Positions 58,022 through 64,000 of a stretch of DNA of 64,000 bases are shown here, piece by piece. Source of the DNA: Pictodentalium vernedei (lineage: Eukaryota; Mollusca; Scaphopoda; Dentaliida; Dentaliidae); NCBI GenBank assembly GCA_031216915.1, contig CM062296.1, positions 791,818,823-791,882,822 on the forward strand, given 5' to 3'. A program made the position numbers and the translations under genes. Every line of letters begins with the position of its first letter. Within the stretch, counting starts at the first letter, position 1. A model generated the notes under the pieces. It was not told the DNA's origin and did not search any database. It worked only from the letters and a program-made list of their open reading frames with translations.

Positions 58022-58236
58022 CCCTTTACCTAATGTAACGACCAAAACCGACCAGCGCTATTCTCAAAAATCGTCAATTAATTTTCATTATTTTTTCATT
58101 TTTTATCTCTAAAACATAGGTTATGACCCCTCCAATGAGGGATCAAAACCTACGTTTTTGAGACAAAAAAAATGAAAATAATAATTATTCAAGAATTTTG
58201 TTGCAAGTGTCGTCAGCTTTTCATGTTAGGTAAAGG
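58022..58236 (+). mobile_element. TTAA MITE, subfamily C, with a deleted apex
   Basis: The left flank is TTAA (58018-58021) and the right flank is ATAA (58237-58240). The arms AACATAGGTTATGACCCCTC and CAATGAGGGATC meet directly, so the GAACGAGCTC apex is lost. Confidence 0.88.
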
Positions 58237-58420
58237 ATAAAAAAACCAAAACAACAACAATGAAGTACCCATTACACCCACGTCAAAGCGTCTTCGTTTG
58301 CGCGCACGGATACATGGCACAATTGTTGATTGCAAAATTCACTTGTGAAGTGATCGTTTATAAACAAACCCGGAAATCCCAGTAAATCACACTTTGGAAA
58401 GTAAGTATGGTTTATCTTAC

Positions 58421-58592
58421 AACAAGAACGTATTTCTCGCAAATACAAGTAAAAGTTTCTAGATAATACACAAATCTGTATTGAGGATAGCAACCGCACA
58501 TGCGATCATTCGATTCAGAAACAGAATGGTTTTCCCCTGCACTCCTCGGACATTGATTACACATATCGAGGCCACCGTTTTGGTAACAGTAA
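58421..58592 (-). CDS. candidate cysteine-rich exon on the minus strand
   Basis: On the minus strand the acceptor TTATCATTTAG is followed by an open frame with cysteines at YCYQNGG, MCNQCPRS, MCGCYPQY and TCICEK, then a donor-like CTTGTT|GTAAGATA. The C-x-x-C-P and C-x-C spacing resembles EGF-like or Eph-receptor-type extracellular modules. The exon would begin in phase 2 and end in phase 0. It does not join in frame to the candidate at 59614-59765. A further open frame (58398-58272, minus) follows too closely for a normal intron. Either a second gene lies here on the opposite strand or this is a relic. Confidence 0.35.
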
Positions 58593-58928
58593 CTAAATGA
58601 TAAATAAATCACCAACTAAGTGAACAGAATTATACTAGATCATTTTTTGCCTTGATGATATTTTTATTTAGGCCAACAATGCATTAATCCTGAAAAATAA
58701 AACAAAGAAAAACGCTCAGCTGAAACACTACTACTATAAACGTGGGCTGTTATACCACAAGTGGAACACTGAATGGGGATTACGTCATGCACAGCTCGAT
58801 AACATAATACCATGACGTCATACACTTCATTCATAAAAAAGCAATTCATAGACGCCTAATGCTTGTCAAAATATATGCGAACAAGTTACAAAGGGATGGG
58901 GGGGGGGGGGGGGGAATTGTAAGATAAA
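58593..58928. other. no firm feature; poly-G run
   Basis: About 18 Gs lie at 58897-58914. On the minus strand TTTTATTTTTCAG (about 58708) opens only a few codons to a stop followed by AATAAA. This is not called. Confidence 0.4.
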
Positions 58929-59505
58929 TAGGTTATTACCACCAGGTGGGTCTCCGAGATGATGTATTGAGGTCTCGATCTCCTACTGGACTCGTCAATA
59001 TGTACACAGAACGACACGCTTGTGTGAATGGGTTAATCGATATGGCACGAGTGCCAGCGCGGAAGGATAGAACGAGAGGCGGCCTCTCGTTCTATCCTTT
59101 CGCGCTGGCACTCGTGCCATATCGATTAACCCATTCACACACGCGTGCCGTTCTGTGTTTATTACACGCCTTCGCGTCTGTAAAACAATTATTAGAAGAA
59201 TACTCAACAATCCATTTGATCATTATCACCAAAAAGAACACATTTTGTCGCCAACCAACTTGCGAGGGGAACCTGTATTGCGGTACACGATTTGTAGCAA
59301 ATTCCAGTGAAATTTCGCTTCTTTATAAAATAGTCCGTCAACGATTTCCGTTCCACACATGTGCAGAACAGGTTTTTATTTTCCGCACGGTTTAGTGTTG
59401 CTGTAGATAGGGATGTCATAGAACAGGCGTGTAATAAAAGCCCAGAGATGAGTTCTCGACCTCAATACACCATCTCGGAAACCTACATGGGGGTAATAAC
59501 CTATA
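58929..59505. repeat. nested double palindrome
   Basis: The outer arms AGGTTATTACC..CCGAGATGATGTATTGAGG and their complement lie at 58929-58985 and about 59446-59505. An inner, almost perfect palindrome at about 59000-59161 has arms of about 75 bases through ATCGATATGGCACGAGTGCC, meeting at GAGAGGCGGCCTCTC. Confidence 0.88.
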
Positions 59506-59570
59506 TGCAGTTCGTGCTACAAAAATATTTTTCTGAGCTTTGCAACAAATGCTGTTTCTTCTGTGTGCAG

Positions 59571-59654
59571 AAGAGCAATGCTGTGTCCAAATACCAAGGA
59601 CCGAACAACTCACCTGAGAATCCCTTTGAAGTACCGCGGTGTACGTGTAATTAA
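59571..59654 (+). CDS. candidate plus-strand exon, conflicts with a minus-strand donor
   Basis: The strong acceptor CTGTTTCTTCTGTGTGCAG precedes an open phase-0 frame of 27 codons to a stop (ending PRCTCN). In phase 1, as used by the main gene, it opens 15 codons starting E-E-Q-C-C-V. No donor is visible. It overlaps the minus-strand candidate, so at most one is real. Confidence 0.2.
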   Translation, partial: KSNAVSKYQGPNNSPENPFEVPRCTCN

Positions 59655-59765
59655 TCGCAAAATCACCACCAAATATATCTTTACTGAGAATATCGTTGAC
59701 AACACGTCCAACGGGAATGACGTCAGAAGTCAACGACAACGTCGTTACGTTTTGAGTCGGTTTCG
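59614..59765 (-). CDS. candidate minus-strand exon with a strong donor
   Basis: Minus-strand text ends GGGATTCTCAG|GTGAGTTG, a consensus donor. Upstream about 50 codons are open, including DVIPVGRVVNDI and GGDFAINYTYTAVLQRDSQ, which look like extracellular beta-strand sequence. The acceptor is uncertain; the exon start given here is a limit set by available AGs and stops. I do not recognise the family. Confidence 0.3.
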
Positions 59766-59860
59766 GAAGTAAAATTGAATTAATCTTTTCTTATATTTCA
59801 TTAACTGTTTACCTTATACAACTCACAGACGACAATTGCAAAAAAACATTTCCTGAATAA

Positions 59861-60191
59861 GGCCCCACAAAATAAATGTTCTGTTTCTCAGACCATTGCA
59901 TGCGGGCGGGTGTTTTTTTATTCTATTTTTCATTTTTATAATTATTTGTTTGTGGTGTTTATTTCGTCCCTTGAGTGCAAGAAAGTTTTGCAAAGCTAAA
60001 TCATTGCAAAGCCTTGTTTCACGCAAGAGACAAATTTATCAATTTTATTAACTTTGATAAATCATGAGACATAAATAAACTAATAAATTTTTTATTTTTG
60101 TAAGTTTGCATTAGTAATAAAAAGAGTGAGGCAGCCAAAATAACTATGCGGGAAAGCCTGAGAAACAGATTAATAACTTTCTTAGGCCTAA
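59861..60191 (+). mobile_element. hAT-like MITE family H with an 8-bp duplication
   Basis: CTGAATAA flanks it at 59853-59860 and 60192-60199. The ends GGCCCCACAAAATAAATG..CTGTTTCTCAG and CTGAGAAACAG..CTTAGGCCTAA are inverted. This is the cleanest copy of the family. Confidence 0.88.
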
Positions 60192-60202
60192 CTGAATAAA
60201 GG

Positions 60203-60432
60203 TGGCGTCGTGTTCTAAGGCGTACGGCACGTCGATGGTGCACTTGTCTTTAACAAATGCTCACCCTGCTTGTGTAGAATTAGTATTTTGGGGAGCTGAC
60301 AGTTGCTCGCCGTTGCTCGGTGGTTCTCTCCGGGTACTCTGGCTTTCTCCACGCGTAAAACTCCCATGATCATGATTAGCCATTGTGCAGAAATATGTGA
60401 CCTTAAATACCAATAAATAAATAAATAAATAA
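60203..60432 (+). mobile_element. 5'-truncated tRNA-derived SINE
   Basis: It starts inside the body at GTGGCGTCGTGTTCTAAGGC and keeps the 3' half and (AATA)n tail of the 50724-51078 family. The tRNA head is missing. Confidence 0.85.
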
Positions 60433-60458
60433 CTTTTCTGTAAATCTCTTCCAACGAC

Positions 60459-60539
60459 GACAATTCGTCCCCTGAGTTCCAATGTGTTCTATGTGCCTAC
60501 TGGCACATAGAACACATTGGAACTCAGGGGAGAATTGTC
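60459..60539. repeat. family F hairpin, most complete copy
   Basis: GACAATTCGTCCCCTGAGTT and its near-complement close around GTGCCTACTGGCAC. The outer GACAATTC/GAATTGTC ends are present only here. Bases 60540-61073 show nothing recognisable. Confidence 0.88.
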
Positions 60540-61073
60540 AGCCATGATTGCAAATTCGCCTGGTACATGAAGAGAACAACGATCCCTCGTACATCGTCAT
60601 ATAATTGGAGAATATTTGCGTTTTTTATATCTAATAATCATACAGATTTTGGCCTGAAAACCACGAGAAACGATACGTATCGCAAAAGGTGTTCCGATTC
60701 CGTATCGTATAGAGGAATCATTCTGATTCCGTATCATATAGACGACTCGGTTTGGTAACGCGTTAGCGACAGTTACTGGCGATTAGCTAAAAAAAATTAC
60801 TATAAATAGAAACTGCACAATTCAATATTACACCTAAGCGGATCTTCATAGGACGTGACACTGAGAGTGAATAATATGACAATACAACTTTGAAAATTGC
60901 GGTGAACGCGTTACTCATTGTTTGTCAGACTGCACAATAATATAGTTCCATAAAATGCTTTTTTAAAAACTTTTTTTCGCGCAACATTATTTCCAAAAAC
61001 TGTATTAATAATTCAAGATTTAATCTGTTTATGTGACAGAATTGTTAGATAAATGAATTATCATGATAATGTT

Positions 61074-61201
61074 CATGTCATGTGATTTGCATCAGATTCT
61101 CGGTGGTGTCCAAAAATGGGATCACAACTCGCCGGCAAAGCCGGCTCGTTGAGATCCCATTCTGGAAACCACCTCGAATCTGATACAAATCACAGGACAT
61201 G
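61074..61201. repeat. hairpin foldback
   Basis: CATGTCATGTGATTTGCATC and its complement enclose AATGGGATCAC..GAGATCCCATT with the apex CGCCGGCAAAGCCGGC. Bases 61202-61396 show no feature. Confidence 0.85.
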
Positions 61202-61396
61202 CACAAAATCATGAAAACTGTTTGTACCACATTATCTGCAAGAGCTCAATCGATGTCACACTACATGTATATTAGATCTGGATATCTGGATGTCCGCTAA
61301 TAGACTTTAATAACATTCCACATGTTTGGTCCACAGGCCCTCGTAATTCGATCAATATCCTTAAATACAGGTACCATCATCAAATATCAATACCTA

Positions 61397-61728
61397 GAGA
61401 TTATTACCATTATGTGGATTTACAAAATATGTATTCGAGTCGAGCTCTGGGTTCTAAGGGCAGACCACGACGAGTCGAAGACGAGTCGTGATCTACCCTT
61501 AGAACCCGGAGCGAGACTCGGGTACATATTTTGTACATCCACATAATGCTAATGATCATTTTATCTTACAATATTTTGGGGATAAGTCAAGAATGTAGAC
61601 GAATATATAACGAACTATTTATTCGTACGGATTAACAAAAAGAAAAAAAAATGGAACTCACGCGAAAGGGACGTGCATTGGTATCAGGGGGTCGGACAAA
61701 AATACATGTTGATTGTAAGATAAAATAA
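61397..61728 (+). mobile_element. foldback family J, copy 2
   Basis: This copy is close to 53786-54169, including GATTATTACCATTATGTGGA, the GACGAGTCGAAGACGAGTC apex and the GATTGTAAGATAAAA end. The second hairpin of copy 1 is reduced to GTATCAGGGGGTCGG. Bases 61729-62104 beyond it show no clear feature. Confidence 0.85.
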
Positions 61729-62104
61729 AAAAATACAAGGAATGACACTTTCCGAAACGATATTTTTAGAAAACCATAAAATAACAAGTATTGTACCGAC
61801 TTTGATCAAATAAACGGCACTGATTTGTGTAAATCATATCCTTACAACCTTAACGAAGTCTATTTTGTCTAAATTTGTTTTTTTCTCGCATAAGTTCGTA
61901 AACTGTATCATTTCTGTCGATATGAGTCACGATCGATGACTCATTGTTTCCTTTTTGTAATGCGGCGAGTTGGTTGTCACTCTTTCATTGGTCAAAATGA
62001 AAAATGTTAACGCTATTTTTTGAATTTCCACACTTCAAATATAGTAACTAGTCGTTGACGTCGCCGCATTGTAAAAAAGATTTGCCGATTTGATCTGCAT
62101 GTTC

Positions 62105-62420
62105 CGTTACTAGTAATTATTATATTTTCGTTCGTTTTTCTTCCCCCAAAACAAATCGTATTACCACTCCCACTCACCGAAATTGGTATCCGACTCTCAG
62201 AATAATCTTACACTTTCACCGATGTGAGACTTGTTTTATTGTTTATAAGAGTTGTTATGATTCACTGCTCGGATTCGAGTACAATTTTATCCTCTCGTGG
62301 GCCGCGCGGATTATATCACTCGGGTAATGTCTCGTGAAATAATCCTCCGCCGCCCCCCCCCCCCTTCCCTTCATATGAGGATAGGAATCGTACTCGAATC
62401 CGAGCGGTGAACTATTGTCT
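62105..62420. repeat. foldback family G, copy 2, inverted relative to 47386-47795
   Basis: AACAAATCGTATTACCACTC, CACTGCTCGGATTCGAGTAC and GTACTCGAATCCGAGCGGTG mirror the text at 47.4-47.8 kb. It contains a poly-C run (62353-62364) and lies directly before the PAN exon acceptor. Confidence 0.75.
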
Positions 62421-62449
62421 ATATATTATATCTTTAGTTTTATTTTCAG

Positions 62450-62709
62450 AATGCACGACGTATGGGGACACCTTTGAACGGTTTGAAAACCGCGCAATTT
62501 GGTTGTATAACGAAGACTCAATAGTTTTTGTACCTTCCTGGACTGCTTGTGCTCAGCACTGCATTTCTGCTGATTTCGTATGTCGGCATTTTGAATACGA
62601 CTCTTTGTTTAAGACGTGTTACCTTCAAATAGTGGATGCTTCCGATCTTCCGCCAACAGAGATTTATGTGACCAGTATGTTCGACAGTTATCAAAGAAAC
62701 TGTGCCTGA
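62450..62709 (+). CDS. terminal exon: PAN/Apple domain
   Basis: The acceptor TTTAGTTTTATTTTCAG is followed in phase 1 by 86 codons and TGA at 62707-62709. With an incoming G the exon starts E-C-T-T-Y-G. Six cysteines are present: one near the start, WTACAQHC, FVCRHFEYDS, KTCYLQ, and the penultimate residue. The pair C-x3-C, then C-x2-F-x-Y and C-x-L is the PAN/Apple pattern. Such domains are secreted protein- or carbohydrate-binding folds of about 80 residues, so this exon holds one complete domain and ends the protein. Phase agrees with the EGF-like exon at 49660-49782. A family G foldback lies 30 bases upstream and a hAT element begins 57 bases past the stop. The 5' exons of the gene, including any signal peptide, are outside the window. 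Confidence 0.9.
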
Positions 62710-62765
62710 ACTATAGATTTATGAATTTCGAAACCGTTCTTCCGACAAATCGAACGAATCTGCCA

Positions 62766-63348
62766 TAGGCCTGCACGATATTCAAAACTGAATACCGGTA
62801 TCGGTATTCAAAAATATACCGCGGTATACCGGTATATCGAAAACTGTTCAGATATATGAACATAAATACTACAATCGAGACATAAGTCATCACAGTCGGA
62901 ACGAATTAGCATGCCTTTATGATGCGGTTCGAAAAACCTTTCCCAATGCAGACGATATCAAAATTTATTATTTTAAAAATTAGTTCATCATACTTTTCCA
63001 AAATTTCTACAAAACAATATCACGTGACTCCCTAGTTGAAACGAGCTCAATGAGCTCGTTCCAATGAGGGGGTCACTTGATATAGTTTTGTTGACATTTT
63101 TGAAAATTATTTTTTCAACTGCAGTATTTGTATATTACGTGTGCACATGCCGGCGATTCCTTGGGTAAAGGGATAATATTATTCATTCGGGGCTACAGTT
63201 AAAAAAACCCCCAGGACATATTGAAAATTAAATTGTGGGTAAATAAATAATGACGATAAACCGATATTTTTGTAATTACACCGGTATTCAATCGACATTG
63301 GTTTGAGTATCGGTATTTTTGGGTTTATCGATAAACCGTGCAGCCCAA
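62766..63348. mobile_element. hAT MITE in the presumed 3' UTR of the PAN gene
   Basis: TAGGCCTGCACGATATTC and ACCGTGCAGCCCAA are the ends, with ATCTGCCA flanking at 62758-62765 and 63349-63356. It is homologous along its length to 46445-47024, including the guest MITE. Confidence 0.92.
62937..63172 (+). mobile_element. subfamily-B MITE inside the hAT element
   Basis: CCTTTCCCAATGCAGACGAT, a CAATATCACGTGACTCC arm and the apex GAACGAGCTC lead to GGGTAAAGGGATAA. It occupies the same position as the guest at 46616-46851. Confidence 0.85.
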
Positions 63349-63452
63349 ATCTGCCAAGCTTTGTACATAGACTATCGTCATTTCAATGTTGTCTTTTCAA
63401 ATGCTGGCGTGTCGCAATTGATAACTTAGAATAATCGTTATGTATTTGTTCA

Positions 63453-63644
63453 TTGCATCAATTACAGTGTGTTGCAGTTGTGCAGGAACTAAATCACATA
63501 CCCAGGTATTTCGAATTGGGTGTCCGCCTCAGGCCTGGCATTCTGAAAAATGCAGGAGGGCAAAAAATCGCTCTCCTCAATCAGCTTAGGAGAGCAATTA
63601 GCTTTACACAGCATTTTAAGTATCCAGTTGAACGAACTCATTGA
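63453..63644 (+). other. short open frame, possible exon or retro-fragment
   Basis: From 63453 an open frame of 63 codons contains PGILKNAGGQKIALLNQLRR, which reads like protein. ATCAATTACAG and CACATACCCAG|GTATTTCG near its start could be splice sites of a 43-nt exon. I recognise no family and cannot decide between exon, decayed coding copy or chance. Confidence 0.2.
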
Positions 63645-63791
63645 AACTGAAACCAACAGACTACATCAGTGATTTTATTAACTTTACTAAGGTAAGGTAC
63701 TAAGGTAAAGCGAAATCTCTTAGACATCTAGATGTCTCACTCAACAACCGAACACACACTTGACAAGACCTGTGTGTGTACCCAGACCTGT

Positions 63792-63893
63792 TGTTCAAGA
63801 AAGTCATATGCCTACCACTACCACCTTCAACCCCCCCCCCAAGTGGGGTTGAAGGTGGTAGTGGCAGGCGTATGACTTTCTTGGACAACAGGT
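63792..63893. repeat. hairpin foldback with a C-run in the loop
   Basis: AGACCTGTTGTTCAAGAAAG and CCACTACCACCTTCAACCCC pair with the right arm. The loop holds CCCCCC AAGTGG. The remaining bases to 64000 show no feature. Confidence 0.9.
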
Positions 63894-64000
63894 CTGCTTG
63901 AATCTACAGTCACATCCTGGTGCAAGTGCTTCAAGTGACAGGATAGTAGTAATGGTAGCATATTATAGTGTCAATATTCCTTGAATAATTACCCCTCAAA

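Noticed and set aside
58664..58849. Minus-strand terminal exon with AATAAA
   Set aside because: TTTTATTTTTCAG is a good acceptor, but only a few codons follow and no upstream partner is known.

Overview
The window looks like metazoan nuclear DNA, most probably from a bivalve or related mollusc. Genes are sparse and split into short exons by multi-kilobase introns. The DNA is AT-rich and saturated with tRNA-derived SINEs ending in (AATA)n, Tc1/mariner and hAT relics, foldback MITEs and long poly-G runs. Several repeats begin TTTAGCTCACCTG and end near GGCCTCTTGTTT, a combination I associate from memory with bivalve genomes. The taxon is an inference. I see no rRNA, functional tRNA, CRISPR, plasmid or viral gene.

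The one gene I can support well runs left to right across nearly the whole window. Three short Thr/Ser-rich exons (5378-5431, 10346-10429, 21569-21634) each open with the same Val-Val-Thr start. They are followed by a six-cysteine EGF-like exon (49660-49782) and a terminal exon with one PAN/Apple domain and a stop codon (62450-62709). Every junction is phase 1, so the exons can be joined in any combination without a frameshift. This suggests a secreted or surface mucin-like adhesion or lectin-type protein whose 5' end lies outside the window. On the minus strand there are weaker exon-like open segments (14425-14781, 18656-18751 and 19155-19250, 20220-20481, 58421-58592, 59614-59765) that I cannot join into a gene.

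Layout: 0-5.3 kb holds MITEs, two copies of a tRNA-like repeat, a frameshifted Tc1 transposase and a SINE. 5.3-22 kb is the mucin-exon region, with many hairpin MITEs and a LINE relic at 16.1-17.1 kb. 22.7-26.6 kb has AT-rich tandem repeats, SINEs and a pogo-like element. 26.8-33.7 kb is a direct tandem duplication of about 3.4 kb with internal minisatellites. 34.3-44.7 kb is a run of AGCTCACC elements with 165-170 bp minisatellites. 44.7-49.6 kb is fairly unique DNA with a hAT element and foldbacks. 49.6-55.2 kb has the EGF exon, a Tc1 relic, SINEs and minisatellites. 55.3-64 kb has more foldbacks and the PAN exon, with a hAT element in its presumed 3' UTR.

The best-documented biology, apart from the gene, is nested transposition with target-site evidence. 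TTAA-flanked (piggyBac-type) hairpin MITEs, TA-flanked MITEs and 8-bp-TSD hAT elements sit inside one another. In two cases a paralogous empty site is present in the same window.
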